Shown here: one piece after another, positions 41,975-51,843 of the stretch
How the letters are laid out: every line of letters begins with the position of its first letter
How positions within the stretch are numbered: position 1 is the stretch's first letter
DNA from: Erythrobacter sp. F6033
Lineage (GTDB): Bacteria > Pseudomonadota > Alphaproteobacteria > Sphingomonadales > Sphingomonadaceae
NCBI RefSeq assembly: GCF_023016005.1
Contig: NZ_JALKAZ010000001.1
Coordinates: forward strand, 558,001-622,000
Reading direction: 5' to 3'
Length of the DNA stretch: 64,000 nt
The notes under the pieces: generated by a model
The model's input: the letters and a program-made list of their open reading frames with translations, nothing else
What the model was told of the DNA's origin: nothing
The model's database searches: none
Made by a program: the position numbers and the translations under genes

Positions 41975-43033
41975 ATGACCTATACAAACGTAATTCTCGC
42001 AATCGCAACGCTGATACTCAGTGCGTCTAGTGCCGCGCGCGCTCAAGCCGTGCCAGAAGCTTTGGTACATGAGCGCGTCACGGTGACAGTGTCCGAAGGG
42101 CTGACACTGGCTGCCTATATTTCCCGGCCTGCGGACACGAGCGATCCCTTGCCTGCGATTTTCTTTACCCAAGCGGTCGCCTGCTATTCAATCGCTCCGG
42201 TTGATGGTCGAATGAGTATGGAGGAGCGCGTCGCTACCGCCTCCAATTACGCGCTGATCCGGTTAGAGCGATCTGGCACTGGGCTTAGCGAAGGCCCCGG
42301 CTGCGACGCGCTAGATTATGATACGGAAGTTCGCCACTATCGGGAGGCATTCGATCAATTGTCCGGTCATCCGTGGATTGATCGAGAGCAAATTGTAATC
42401 ATGGGATCAAGCCTCGGCTCGACAACCGCCCCGCTTGTGGCTCAGGACAAACCGGTAGTCGGCGTGGTTGTACAAGGTGGCGGAGCGCTCACCTATTTTG
42501 AACGCATGCTGCATTTTGATCGTCTGCAACTCGAACGACAAGCGGAATTCCGCCCGGAAGAGATTGACGCAGAAATGCGGCGCCGGATGGAATTCCACAG
42601 GCATTATCTTGGCGCGAAAATGGAGCCAGCGCAGATCGAAGCGCAGTTCCCGGCTTTGGTAGGCGTGTGGGAATCTTTGTTCGGAACAAGTGAAGCGCCG
42701 CATTATGGGCGCCCCTATGCCTGGCATTGGCAAGCGGCCGAGAAAGACTGGCTGTCGGCATGGGCGAGCCTGAATATCCCTGTGATGGTCGTTTACGGAG
42801 AATTTGAGCAGTTTGAGAGCCGCCACGGGCATCGCGTGATTGTCGACACTATCAATCGATTGCGGCCCGGTACGGCGACTTGGCTGGAAATTCCCAATGC
42901 CGGTCATGGATTGCGGATCTATCCCAACGCCTTGTCGGCCTATGCTTGGGAAGGCGGAGAAAGCCGCCCAAATCTGTTCGTGGGTCCTGTGTCGGAATGG
43001 CTCCGCAAAATTGAGCCTCGTGATGCTGAATAG
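41975..43033 (+). CDS. Secreted alpha/beta-hydrolase
   Basis: 352 residues from ATG 41975, chosen because a signal peptide follows at once (VILAIATLILSASSAARA before QAVPEA); a TTG at 41939 overlapping the LytTR stop is an alternative. The nucleophile elbow is MGSSLGSTTAP (GxSxG), the likely catalytic His is in NAGHGLR and an acidic residue lies near VYGEFEQF. The region RLERSGTGLSEGP resembles the oxyanion region of S9/S15-like hydrolases. It is co-directional with and directly downstream of the LytTR regulator. The substrate is unknown. Confidence 0.8.
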   Translation: MTYTNVILAIATLILSASSAARAQAVPEALVHERVTVTVSEGLTLAAYISRPADTSDPLPAIFFTQAVACYSIAPVDGRMSMEERVATASNYALIRLERSGTGLSEGPGCDALDYDTEVRHYREAFDQLSGHPWIDREQIVIMGSSLGSTTAPLVAQDKPVVGVVVQGGGALTYFERMLHFDRLQLERQAEFRPEEIDAEMRRRMEFHRHYLGAKMEPAQIEAQFPALVGVWESLFGTSEAPHYGRPYAWHWQAAEKDWLSAWASLNIPVMVVYGEFEQFESRHGHRVIVDTINRLRPGTATWLEIPNAGHGLRIYPNALSAYAWEGGESRPNLFVGPVSEWLRKIEPRDAE

Positions 43034-43144
43034 TGCCCGAGAGGCCGATAGTTGGCGGGTTTCTAGAGGTCTCCGGTGGAATTCATCCGTGACTTACTGC
43101 ATTAACTCTGCAATACACTAATTCATCCTAGACGGAGAGCACTT

Positions 43145-44404
43145 ATGAGAATATTGCGTCCACTTCTTGCTGCGACCAGCGCCGTGGCATTGTTTGCCAA
43201 TTCCGCGGCTTTAGCGGATGAGCCATCTCAAGCCGAGGCGACCGTGGCGCAGACTGCTGAAATCGCTGCACTGCCGCTGACATTTTCCGAAAACGGCTTC
43301 GCAGGGCCAGGGGCGAGCCTCCTACGTGATGATTTGCAGCAAGCGCAATTTGTAATGATAGGCGAGGCCCATGGTCATGCGGAAGCGCCCTTGCTTGTGT
43401 CCGCATTTGCATCTGAGACGCAGGCCTATGATTTCCGCTATTATGCAGTCGAAGTCGGCCCATATTCAGCCGAATGGTTGCAGCAGACATTGCTTGAGAG
43501 CGGCGAGGCTGGCCTCGCAGAAGAATTGAGCGGGCGGCCCTTGGCTATCCCGTTCCTGAACTCTGTCGAAGAAGCACGCGCGGCGGCTGCCTTTGCTCAA
43601 AGCGGCGGGTTGTGGGGCGTGGACCAAGAATTTATCGGGTCGCCGCTTATCCATCTGGAGATTCTCAGCAACATGGAATCGCAAAACCCTGCGCTGGTTA
43701 AACGTCTCGAGCAGACCGAGCGTGAGGCGTTTGCCAGCGGGAACCAGGGGGCAGTTCTCTTCGCCACGATCGCCGCCGATGGATGGCAGGAACTGCGCGA
43801 CGCTTTCACAGGCAATTTAGATGCGTTGGATAGGATCGCGGCGATGGAGCGCAGCCAGTCGATCTATCAGTCCTTTTTCATGGGACGGGGGCTCGATAAC
43901 AATCTTGATCGGGTGGAGCTGATCCGCCGCAATTTCCTGCGCCAATATCAATCCGCTGCAAAGAGCAGTGACGCGGCACCGCGCGTATTGATGAAATTCG
44001 GACTGACGCATGGTGGTCGGGCAACGTCTTCGATGTCGACATTTGATCTGGGATCGTTGATCGAAGGTATGGCGGCATCGAACGGATTGGAGGCACTGCA
44101 TATCGCCTATCTCCCGATTGGCGGCACGGCCACGGCAATCATGCCTTCACCCGATGGAGCCTTTAGTGAAAAACCAGTCAGCGCAGATGAATTGCGATCG
44201 CTGTTGGTAGATAGCGCGATAGATCTTGAGATGATTGAATCCAGCGAAGGCCATTTCGTGATCGACCTTGAGCCAATCAAGCGCAAGCTTGGGAATGCAG
44301 GGCTTGCCGAACTTGAACCCATGACGCGGTTCTTGGTGCTCGGCTTCGATTATTTGGTCACCACGTCATCCGCCACAGCGGCCAAACCTTTGGCACCGCG
44401 ATAG
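43145..44404 (+). CDS. Secreted EreA/ChaN-like protein
   Basis: 419 residues with a signal peptide (RPLLAATSAVALFANSAALA). The motif QFVMIGEAHGHAEAPLL is the conserved Glu-His signature of the erythromycin-esterase/ChaN-like fold, and a later RVLMKFGLTHGGRATSSM places another His where the fold has its second motif. Members of this superfamily include esterases and heme-binding proteins, so the precise function cannot be given. The preceding 110 bases are non-coding with a GACGGAGAG site before the start. It is convergent with the small gene downstream (13-base gap). Confidence 0.65.
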   Translation: MRILRPLLAATSAVALFANSAALADEPSQAEATVAQTAEIAALPLTFSENGFAGPGASLLRDDLQQAQFVMIGEAHGHAEAPLLVSAFASETQAYDFRYYAVEVGPYSAEWLQQTLLESGEAGLAEELSGRPLAIPFLNSVEEARAAAAFAQSGGLWGVDQEFIGSPLIHLEILSNMESQNPALVKRLEQTEREAFASGNQGAVLFATIAADGWQELRDAFTGNLDALDRIAAMERSQSIYQSFFMGRGLDNNLDRVELIRRNFLRQYQSAAKSSDAAPRVLMKFGLTHGGRATSSMSTFDLGSLIEGMAASNGLEALHIAYLPIGGTATAIMPSPDGAFSEKPVSADELRSLLVDSAIDLEMIESSEGHFVIDLEPIKRKLGNAGLAELEPMTRFLVLGFDYLVTTSSATAAKPLAPR

Positions 44405-44417
44405 ATTGGAAATAGGA

Positions 44418-44807
44418 TCAGTCAGCTTCCACAATGGCGCTGAGAACCGTTGAGCCAGCTTCAATCGTAACGCGGTCACCGATGGCGATGAGCGGGATAT
44501 TCTCGCTGGAATAGCCCTTCCATTGAAACTTCAATGTGGAGCCGGACACATCAAACTCAGCAACAAGATTGCCTTCGGTCAGGAGGCGCACTTTGCCACC
44601 ATGACTATTGGGCAGGTTGCGTAGGGTCAGACTAAAGCGTTCCTGCCCGTCGTTCCAACGGTCTTGTGAGAGCTTACCATATGGTGATCGGCGTTCATTG
44701 GAGGCGCTGCGAAATTTGGCCTCTACGTTGTGGATTTTCAGCGCGCCCGGCGCTGTTATTACAGTTGTCCGGCTCTTGTTGATCGCCTTCTCAAGCCAGC
44801 GGAACAT
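44418..44807 (-). CDS. Small hypothetical protein
   Basis: 129 residues from ATG 44807, supported by GGAGGGA six bases upstream; the open frame extends 26 codons further upstream without a start site. The sequence (MFRWLEKAINKSRTTVITAP) is followed by beta-rich segments (RFSLTLRNLPNSHGGKVRLL, TVEAGSTVLSAI-like end), suggesting a small beta-barrel or PilZ-like fold, but no conserved motif is visible. No signal peptide. Downstream of a secreted lectin-fold gene on the same strand, with about 100 bases between. Confidence 0.6.
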   Translation of the reverse strand: MFRWLEKAINKSRTTVITAPGALKIHNVEAKFRSASNERRSPYGKLSQDRWNDGQERFSLTLRNLPNSHGGKVRLLTEGNLVAEFDVSGSTLKFQWKGYSSENIPLIAIGDRVTIEAGSTVLSAIVEAD

Positions 44808-44909
44808 CTGTTCCCTCCGGTTTTTGCTGCAAGATATCACCGCCCTCACACAGCCATATTGCCCACCGAAATCGAGGTAAATCAAGCGCTTGCAGGAATA
44901 TCATGGGCC

Positions 44910-46085
44910 TTAATCAATCGCCTCTATTTTCAATGGTTGCTCCGCCGATACGCGACCGGCAAGACCCCACCCATTCGCGCGTTCGGCAACCAGAACTATC
45001 AGCTCATTCCTGCCTTCATTTAGCCTCAAGTTCAGCGATTGCTTGGTAGCATCAAAATCCCCGCGAAAGAGCGGGCCTTTGGCGCGGAAGCTGTTATCGA
45101 AAGAATAGAGCACCGATCCGTTGAGCCAGACCGTCGCCATGTCGCTTGCATCGATCTGCAATTCGGCGACTTGAGCATCGTCTGAGTGGATTGCCACGCC
45201 TGCATAGACGGCGTCGAGGCGGTTCCTTTCAAAGCTCCCCGAAGATTGCTTTTGAACATAGCGTGAGATCAAGAGGCGCCCGTTGCGCTCGACATTGGCG
45301 ATGCTCCACTGCGGGTTTTGAGGAGGGTTGGCAGCGATGCCAGGCCAGCTTTCGAGTGGGAATGGATTGGACAACGACCATTCATTGATATGGCCGAGCG
45401 CTGGTTGAACGATTGGGCGTGGAGCGCGCCCATCGTCATCCTCGAAAATTGGCAACGTCCGAGAATACCGAAAGTTTGAAAAACAACCTTCAAACAGGGT
45501 GCGAAGTCCGATCGCACCACTTTCGGCAGGAAGGGTCAATTCAGTGGTCAACACAGGTCCCGCATCATCACCGCCCAAGGACACTTTGGCGCGGTCACCG
45601 GCAAAATCGACGCGCAGAGTGATCCACGGATCATTCCCGAAATCGGCACGGGATTGGGCCTCACGGAAAAGCTGCCAATTGGTTTCTCCATTCAGATGTG
45701 GCGTGTATTGTACCGCATCGAACTGCCCCGATTTGTGCATGCGCAAATAGGCTGTCTCGTAAGTGTGACGGGCGGAAGCGCGAAAAATAACATTGGCAAA
45801 GCGTCGCCGATCATCGTTCGCAATGTCCACGGCGATAGAACCGTTTTCGAGGGTCAGCCCGCGTGCAAAGGCCTCACCATTGAGGCACAGAGCATCGCGC
45901 CCCTCCAAATTCTTGATGTGAAAAGATGAGGCTGCTGAAAGGTCAAAGGTGTCTTCGTCCAGTGGAACCGTAAGCCAATCCGGAGCCGCTGCGGTCCCTG
46001 GAGCGGCGCTAAACCCGCCGAGGGCCAAAGCCGTTATTAGCGCCAAAAGTGATGATTTGAGATCCAATTTTTCTGACTTTGGCAT
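44910..46085 (-). CDS. Secreted lectin-fold protein of unknown function
   Basis: 391 residues with a signal peptide (LLALITALALGGFSAAPGTAA). Residues about 45-210 look like a concanavalin-A-like jelly roll (FANVIFRASARHTYETAYLR, WITLRVDFAGDRAKVSLGG, GAIGLRTLFEGCFSNFRYSR), as in LamG/DUF1080-like domains. The C-terminal part (MATVWLNGSVLYSFDNSFR, LNLRLNEGRNELIVLVAER) resembles a galactose-binding-like beta-sandwich. It may bind carbohydrate in the periplasm or outside the cell. Divergent from an AraC regulator, which may control it. Confidence 0.68.
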   Translation of the reverse strand: MPKSEKLDLKSSLLALITALALGGFSAAPGTAAAPDWLTVPLDEDTFDLSAASSFHIKNLEGRDALCLNGEAFARGLTLENGSIAVDIANDDRRRFANVIFRASARHTYETAYLRMHKSGQFDAVQYTPHLNGETNWQLFREAQSRADFGNDPWITLRVDFAGDRAKVSLGGDDAGPVLTTELTLPAESGAIGLRTLFEGCFSNFRYSRTLPIFEDDDGRAPRPIVQPALGHINEWSLSNPFPLESWPGIAANPPQNPQWSIANVERNGRLLISRYVQKQSSGSFERNRLDAVYAGVAIHSDDAQVAELQIDASDMATVWLNGSVLYSFDNSFRAKGPLFRGDFDATKQSLNLRLNEGRNELIVLVAERANGWGLAGRVSAEQPLKIEAID

Positions 46086-46221
46086 TTGAGTCTATTCCTG
46101 CTTGTCTGGATTGATCGGTCGCTTGCATATTTGGCGGTCGCAATGGTCAGCGTATTGGAAAAAACGGCTGAAACGCTGATCCTGCCTGTCCCAAGGGGTG
46201 GGTCTGCTCTAAAGTGCGCGT

Positions 46222-46977
46222 ATGGTTGGAACATTCCGTCATTTACCGTTGCTCAATAATGCACCCAATGTCTGGGCATGGTGTCACGGTGTTCCAAATG
46301 AGACTGCGGCCCCTCATCGTATGGTCCCTTTTTGGTATCTCTCGCTGGTCATTTGGCGGGAATGGACCGTAAGCGGCGAAATCGCAGATGTGACACTTCG
46401 GCTTCATGGGCCACAGCCAAACCCGTATTTTTATGCACCGCGAAGACCTACCGAGCTCATCGGTATAGCCATCGCCCCTGAGCTGGCTCAAAATGCACTG
46501 GGCATTTCAAACGACGACTGCGCAGGCCAAATAGTAGAGTGGCAAGATGACGACTTCGACAACGCGCTTCTTTTGGCGAGCGGCGGCCGGCAGGTCGACG
46601 CGATTGCAGATGCAATGGCTCGACCAATCTTGAATATGATCACCGACATACCCAGCGGCAACGTCGACTTAGCGGTGGCTATGATCCGTCGAACGCGCGG
46701 GACGGCATCTCTGCGTGCGGTGAGTGACCGCATCGGTTTGAGCGAGCGTCAGTTTCGAACAGGCTTCAAGAAGCGGGTGGGGCTGTCGGCGAAAGCATAC
46801 AGCCGCATCGTTCGAGCGAACGCCATTATCTCCCAAGCGGACAGGACCGATACCCCGGACTGGGCTGACTTGTCATATCAGTATGGGTTCTTTGACCAGG
46901 CACACATGATCAACGATCTGCGGAACCTGACAGGCCAATCGCCTGCGATATTGAGCATTGAGCGGAAAGCTGAGTGA
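46222..46977 (+). CDS. AraC-family transcriptional regulator
   Basis: 251 residues. The C-terminal 100 residues are the AraC double helix-turn-helix: GTASLRAVSDRIGLSERQFR, then FKKRVGLSAKAYSRIVRANA, ending WADLSYQYGFFDQAHMINDL and FRNLTGQSP-like sequence. The N-terminal domain (VPFWYLSLVIWREWTVSGE, RLHGPQPNPYFYAPRRPTEL) resembles the DUF6597-type sensor domain of this subgroup. Divergent from the lectin-fold gene across about 135 bases, which probably contain both promoters. The ligand is unknown. Confidence 0.9.
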   Translation: MVGTFRHLPLLNNAPNVWAWCHGVPNETAAPHRMVPFWYLSLVIWREWTVSGEIADVTLRLHGPQPNPYFYAPRRPTELIGIAIAPELAQNALGISNDDCAGQIVEWQDDDFDNALLLASGGRQVDAIADAMARPILNMITDIPSGNVDLAVAMIRRTRGTASLRAVSDRIGLSERQFRTGFKKRVGLSAKAYSRIVRANAIISQADRTDTPDWADLSYQYGFFDQAHMINDLRNLTGQSPAILSIERKAE

Positions 46978-47166
46978 CCGCAGTTTGGGCCGTCAGCCGC
47001 TGCGTGACAATTGATGCTGGGGATAGAAGCGGACATCGTGAATTGGCTCCAATGACGGATAAGTTGCAGTTGATCCGGCGGCGCTCTAATTCCCGTTGAG
47101 CTATACGCCGATGGAGTTCCCGGACGTGCTATCTGAAAGCTTTCCGTAGTAAGAGAAACGAATTTC

Positions 47167-48237
47167 ATGACGAGGAAACCAGACTTCGGCGCGTATTATG
47201 CCGGCGATCTCTATGGAGAGATGACTCTTCTTGAGAATGAGCCAACGCGGTTCTCGATCTCCGCCTTGTTTCCAGGCCTTCTGGTCGCCGCCGTCGTCAG
47301 TTTGGCGGCCGCGTTCCTAAGCCAGACCTATGGCATTCCCTTAATTTTGGCCGGGTTGTTGCTCGGGCTTTCGCTTAGCTTTCTGTCGCGCGATACTCGG
47401 ACCCATCCTGGGTTGGATTTTGCGTCCAAGACGGTTTTGCGCGGCGGCATAGCCTTACTCGGCTTGCAGGTGACGCTGTGGCAAATTGCTGAACTTGGGG
47501 CAGCGCCTTTTGCTGCCCTTGCGATCGTTATGATTGCTGCAATAGCCGGGGGTTTGCTTATGGCGCGCTTGGTTCGGCAGCCAAGCGAAGCCGGGTTGCT
47601 GGCCGGCGGCGCAACAGCCATTTGCGGCGTTTCCGCTGCGCTCGCTCTGTACGGCGTAATCGGGCAGAAACGGGTGGATCAGGGGCAATTTGCTGTCACT
47701 CTGGTCGGCATTTCTTTGGCCAGCGCGGCCGCTTTGTCGATTTACCCGACACTGGCGATTTGGTTGAATCTAACTGATGCACAAGCAGGGTTTCTCACAG
47801 GCGCTGCTATTCACGATGTCGCTCAAGCAATCGGAGGAGGGTTTGCTGTCTCTGATCAAGCGGGGGCCTATGCCACTGTGGTGAAGCTGGCCAGGGTCGC
47901 GCTGCTTGCACCACTGGTCGCATGCGTCGCTCTTATCTTGCGCTACCGATCAAAGTCCGAGGGCGCTCAGAGTGATTTGCCAAGCTTCCTGTTGCCAGGG
48001 TTCATTGTACTGTTTCTCGCGGTTTTGACGCTCAATTCGTTTCTTGAAATTCCTCAAGAGGTACAAGGCCTTGGTCTTACTGCATCGAAGGCAATGCTAT
48101 TGCTTGCTGTGACCGCGACAGCCATGCGCTCCAGATTGGAGCTGCTGCTTGATAGTGGATGGAGGTCGGTTGCCCCTATTCTAGGCGCAACTGTGGCCTC
48201 GTTGGTTGCTGCCTTGCTGCTAATCCCTGCGCTTTAG
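47167..48237 (+). CDS. YeiH family putative sulfate exporter
   Basis: 356 residues with about ten hydrophobic segments. Family landmarks of YeiH/UPF0324 are present: SKTVLRGGIALLGLQVTL near residue 90, EAGLLAGGATAICGVSAALA, FLTGAAIHDVAQAIGGGFAV and VKLARVALLAPLVA. The family is annotated as a putative sulfate exporter of the inner membrane; direct evidence for the substrate is limited. The usual divergent LysR neighbour is absent. ATG 47167 is used; ATG 47221 is possible. Convergent with the Lrp-type gene. Confidence 0.88.
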   Translation: MTRKPDFGAYYAGDLYGEMTLLENEPTRFSISALFPGLLVAAVVSLAAAFLSQTYGIPLILAGLLLGLSLSFLSRDTRTHPGLDFASKTVLRGGIALLGLQVTLWQIAELGAAPFAALAIVMIAAIAGGLLMARLVRQPSEAGLLAGGATAICGVSAALALYGVIGQKRVDQGQFAVTLVGISLASAAALSIYPTLAIWLNLTDAQAGFLTGAAIHDVAQAIGGGFAVSDQAGAYATVVKLARVALLAPLVACVALILRYRSKSEGAQSDLPSFLLPGFIVLFLAVLTLNSFLEIPQEVQGLGLTASKAMLLLAVTATAMRSRLELLLDSGWRSVAPILGATVASLVAALLLIPAL

Positions 48238-48278
48238 TTGGTTAAATTCTGGCAGGTAAATCGCCTGTCCCGACCGCC

Positions 48279-48743
48279 TCAATCTGCAGCATATGTCAGA
48301 GGCAGTGCAGTGGTTTCCTTTACAACCTCCATCGAAAAGCTTGCGCTAACATCCGCGATATCGACGCCGTTGATCAACCGCTTATAGATGTTGTCATACC
48401 CCTCCATATCAGGCGCCACGACCTTCAGAAGATAGTCGATATCGCCTGCCATGCGATGGACCTCAACGATTTCAGGGATTTGTTCAACAACCCGCGCAAA
48501 ATTTTCGATCCATGCCTCGCTATGGTCGGTTGTTCTGATCAGCACGAAACCTGTCAGTCCAAGACCGATTTTCGAAGCGTCAAGAAGCGTCACTTTCTTG
48601 CGGATAATCCCTGCCTTTTCGAGGCGCTTTATCCGCTTCCAAACTGGCGTGGATGAGATGCCCACTTCCTCAGCGATCTCGGCAACTGTCAAACCAGCCT
48701 GCTGCTGTATCAGCGACAGCAAATGCGTATCGACACGGTCCAT
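48279..48743 (-). CDS. Lrp/AsnC-family regulator
   Basis: 154 residues: N-terminal helix-turn-helix (GLTVAEIAEEVGISSTPVWK, RIKRLEKAGIIRKK) and C-terminal RAM/AsnC ligand domain (IPEIVEVHRMAGDIDYLLKV, then MEVVKETTALPL). It would sense an amino acid. About 500 bases away on the same strand lies the threonine/serine degradation operon, which is a plausible target. The upstream intergenic region is AT-rich and divergent to the DUF6356 gene. Confidence 0.92.
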   Translation of the reverse strand: MDRVDTHLLSLIQQQAGLTVAEIAEEVGISSTPVWKRIKRLEKAGIIRKKVTLLDASKIGLGLTGFVLIRTTDHSEAWIENFARVVEQIPEIVEVHRMAGDIDYLLKVVAPDMEGYDNIYKRLINGVDIADVSASFSMEVVKETTALPLTYAAD

Positions 48744-48875
48744 TTTCCAAATACTTCCATTTTGGAGAAAAATATTCTTCTAATATGGCAATTTCATAGA
48801 AAGTTTGGAAGCACTTTCTCTGGCTATAGCTTTATATGCTGTTTCAAATGAAGTTCACGGCAGCTCGGAGGAAGT

Positions 48876-49148
48876 ATGGAGAACCCGTTCACGCAGCACC
48901 CAGCAAATGTTGGTGAAAGCTATTTCGAACATCTTGGGATGGCGGCAAGCTTTGGATGGCGAATGATCGCCGGGGGACTGGCCTGCATGGTGCATGGGAT
49001 TTTCCCTTTTGCTTTTGAGAAAACCGCCAGCTGCGCTGTTGCTAAGCTTCATGATCGCATGGTGACCAACCGTGATCGCAGGCTAAGTCAGTCGGTGAAC
49101 GCGGCGAACTCTATTTCGAACAATGCATCGATGGATTTTGTAATTTAA
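48876..49148 (+). CDS. DUF6356 family protein
   Basis: 90 residues with GGAGG seven bases upstream. MENPFTQHPANVGESYFEHL followed by WRMIAGGLACMVHGIFPFAF matches the DUF6356 small proteins typical of sphingomonads: one hydrophobic segment around residues 28-46 and a conserved His/Pro pattern. Probably a small inner-membrane protein; function unknown. Divergent from the Lrp-type gene. Confidence 0.78.
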   Translation: MENPFTQHPANVGESYFEHLGMAASFGWRMIAGGLACMVHGIFPFAFEKTASCAVAKLHDRMVTNRDRRLSQSVNAANSISNNASMDFVI

Positions 49149-49258
49149 AGCAGGCTGGCAACGGGCGGTTGCTTGTGCTTCGCGGGTTCAATCAAGATGT
49201 CTTGTGTGAGTGAAGCGGAAGGTGAGGGCGGGCATTTTGCTCTTCGCTGCGGCGATGG

Positions 49259-50638
49259 TCAGCACGCCACGACGTTGACAGCGAGGCCGCCGAGACTGGT
49301 CTCTTTGTACTTGTTTGACATGTCGAGACCCGTCTGACGCATTGTCTCTATGACTTGATCAAGCGAGACCTTCGGATCGCATTCGCCGTGCAATGCCAGG
49401 CGTGCGGCGTTGACTGCCTTTACCGCTGCCAAAGCGTTTCGTTCGATACACGGGATCTGAACAAGGCCCCCGACAGGGTCGCATGTAAGACCCAGATTGT
49501 GCTCCATCCCAATCTCTGCCGCAGCGGCAATCTGTTTTGGCTCGCCGCCCCAAACCGCAGCGAGTCCTGCCGCAGCCATTGAACACGCCACACCGACTTC
49601 GCCCTGACAGCCCATTTCCGCGCCAGAGATAGAGGCGCGTTGCTTGTACAGTAAGCCGACACCTCCGGCGGTAAGCAAGAACTCCCTCGCTTTGCGCTTT
49701 TCCAACACACCTTCATTGCAACAATAGTGACGGATCAACGAAGGGATTACGCCTGCTGCGCCGTTGGTTGGCGCCGTTACGACCCGCGATCCGCCGGCAT
49801 TCTCTTCATTCACCGCCATCGCGTAGAGATTGAGCCAATCCATCAACGCTTCAGCTTCGTTGGCACGCTCCTGCGTTTGCAGCTTTTCGAACATGGATCG
49901 GGCGCGCCTGCGAACTGCCAAACCGCCCGGCAAGATGCCGGTTTCGGATAGACCAGCGGCGATACAATTCATCATCTCAGTCGCGACACGGTCCAGGCCT
50001 GCCTCAACTTCATCTTGCTCTCGGAACGCCAATTCATTAGCTGCAACAATCTGCGCAACGGACTGCTCCGTGCTCTCACAGATTTCGAGCAATTCTGCGG
50101 CTGAAGTGAATGGATAAGCGACTTTCCGACCTGCAGCGATCTGATCTGTATCGGTTTGGGCAGCCAAAACCGCAGCGCTTGCAAAAAATCCACCGCCGGT
50201 AGAATAATATTCTCCTTGGCGCAGTTCATCCCCGTCAGCGTCAAATATAGTGATGAGCATGCCGTTGGGGTGCAGTTCGGGGATCACCTCGCACGCAAGA
50301 TCCAGATCACGCCGGGGATCAAAACCTATCCAATGTTCGCCGGCGAGCAGTAAGCGGTGATCAGAACGGATCGAGGCAATAGCTGATCGAGCCTCAGCAA
50401 TATCGATCGTTTCGGGCTCATAGCCGCACAATCCCATCAGGCATGCATCGAGTGTTCCATGCCCCAATCCCGTCAAGGCAAGCGAGCCCTGCAATTGAAT
50501 CTCGACCCGTGCAATCTCGGTCAATTCACCGCTCGCGACGAATTCTTGCACAAATGAGTTCACGATCCGCATCGGCCCGACAGTGTGCGAACTGGAAGGA
50601 CCGATACCGATCCGGAAAAGGTCCAACGTTGAAATCAC
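49259..50638 (-). CDS. sdaA: L-serine ammonia-lyase, iron-sulfur type
   Basis: 459 residues, the single-chain form. The N-terminus [20 protein letters not shown] is the family signature, and the C-terminal part has [18 protein letters not shown] with cluster-ligand cysteines and FSLDQV-like end. It converts L-serine to pyruvate and ammonia using a [4Fe-4S] cluster. It follows kbl by ten bases in a tdh-kbl-sdaA operon, so threonine can be degraded to glycine and serine further to pyruvate. Confidence 0.95.
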   Translation of the reverse strand: MISTLDLFRIGIGPSSSHTVGPMRIVNSFVQEFVASGELTEIARVEIQLQGSLALTGLGHGTLDACLMGLCGYEPETIDIAEARSAIASIRSDHRLLLAGEHWIGFDPRRDLDLACEVIPELHPNGMLITIFDADGDELRQGEYYSTGGGFFASAAVLAAQTDTDQIAAGRKVAYPFTSAAELLEICESTEQSVAQIVAANELAFREQDEVEAGLDRVATEMMNCIAAGLSETGILPGGLAVRRRARSMFEKLQTQERANEAEALMDWLNLYAMAVNEENAGGSRVVTAPTNGAAGVIPSLIRHYCCNEGVLEKRKAREFLLTAGGVGLLYKQRASISGAEMGCQGEVGVACSMAAAGLAAVWGGEPKQIAAAAEIGMEHNLGLTCDPVGGLVQIPCIERNALAAVKAVNAARLALHGECDPKVSLDQVIETMRQTGLDMSNKYKETSLGGLAVNVVAC

Positions 50639-50648
50639 AATGGCAGCT

Positions 50649-51839
50649 CTAGGCTTTTTCTACGCGGGATTTGACGGTTCGGAACGCGTCGATAGCCCGA
50701 TCGATATCGTCGTAAGTCAATCCAGCGGACATCTGCGTGCGAATTCGCGCTTTCCCTTTGGGGACGACCGGATAGGAGAAAGCGACTACGTAAACGCCTT
50801 CCTCAAGCATTTCATCCGCGAATTCCTTGGCCAGCTTTGCCTCGTACAACATGATCGGAACGATCGGGTGCTCACCGGGCAACAGATCAAAACCCAAACC
50901 GGTCAATGCGTTTCGGAAATAGGCGGTCTTTTCGCGCAAGTCTTTGATGCGTTCGGGCTGTTTCTCGACAGCGTCCAGTGCGGCAATCGCACCGCTGACG
51001 ACTGGCGGCGCCACCGTATTGGAAAACAGATAAGGCCGCGATCTTTGCCTGAGCAACTCCACCACTTCGCGCTTGCCGCTGGTGTAGCCGCCGCTTGCCC
51101 CGCCCAACGCTTTGCCTAGCGTCCCGGTGGTAATGTCGACCCGGTCGATACAATTGCGATATTCGTGCGTTCCGCGCCCATTTTCACCGATAAAGCCTGT
51201 TGCGTGGCAGTCATCGAAATGGACCAGCGCGCCGTATTTTTCGGCCAGATCGCAGATCGTGTCGAGCTGCGCGATGAAGCCATCCATAGAGAACACGCCA
51301 TCGGTTGTGATCAGCTTGAACCGCGCGCCTTTTTCGTCGGCTTCTTTGAGCTTGGCCTCGAGATCAGCCATATCGTTGTTCTTGTAACGATACCGCATCG
51401 CCTTGCTCAACCGTATGCCATCGATGATACTGGCGTGATTAAGCTCATCGGAAATCACCGCATCTTCAGGACCCAGCAGCGTTTCGAACAAGCCGCCATT
51501 GGCATCGAAGCAGGATGGATAGAGGATGGTGTCCTCCATCCCCAAAAATGCCGAGAGGCGATCTTCGAGCTCTTTGTGCTGGCTCTGCGTGCCGCAAATA
51601 AAGCGGACAGAGGCCATGCCATAGCCCCAATCGTCGACGCCCTTGCGCGCAGCATCGTTGACGGTCTTGTCCTGAGCCAGCCCGAGATAATTGTTAGCGC
51701 AAAGGTTGATGACGTTGACGTCGGTCAGATCGACATTCGCCCCTTGCGGCGAGGTGATCAGCCGTTCGTCTTTGTACAGATTATCGGACCGAATTTGATC
51801 CAGTTCGCTCTGCAAGTGCTGCTGAAACTTACCGTACAT
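50649..51839 (-). CDS. kbl: Glycine C-acetyltransferase (2-amino-3-ketobutyrate CoA ligase)
   Basis: 396 residues, the usual length. PLP fold-type I alpha-oxoamine synthase: [20 protein letters not shown], the PLP-binding [20 protein letters not shown] and the lysine motif [18 protein letters not shown]. It cleaves 2-amino-3-ketobutyrate with CoA to glycine and acetyl-CoA. It starts four bases after tdh, its pathway partner. Confidence 0.96.
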   Translation of the reverse strand: MYGKFQQHLQSELDQIRSDNLYKDERLITSPQGANVDLTDVNVINLCANNYLGLAQDKTVNDAARKGVDDWGYGMASVRFICGTQSQHKELEDRLSAFLGMEDTILYPSCFDANGGLFETLLGPEDAVISDELNHASIIDGIRLSKAMRYRYKNNDMADLEAKLKEADEKGARFKLITTDGVFSMDGFIAQLDTICDLAEKYGALVHFDDCHATGFIGENGRGTHEYRNCIDRVDITTGTLGKALGGASGGYTSGKREVVELLRQRSRPYLFSNTVAPPVVSGAIAALDAVEKQPERIKDLREKTAYFRNALTGLGFDLLPGEHPIVPIMLYEAKLAKEFADEMLEEGVYVVAFSYPVVPKGKARIRTQMSAGLTYDDIDRAIDAFRTVKSRVEKA

Positions 51840-51843
51840 ACAA

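Noticed and set aside
47075..47112. Minus-strand sequence resembling the 5' half of a tRNA (TATAGCTCAACGGGAATTAGAGC)-like D-arm
   Set aside because: The D-arm pattern is present (GCTC/GAGC around a GG-containing loop), but no anticodon stem, T-arm or acceptor closure follows. At best it is a fragment, so it is not listed as a tRNA.
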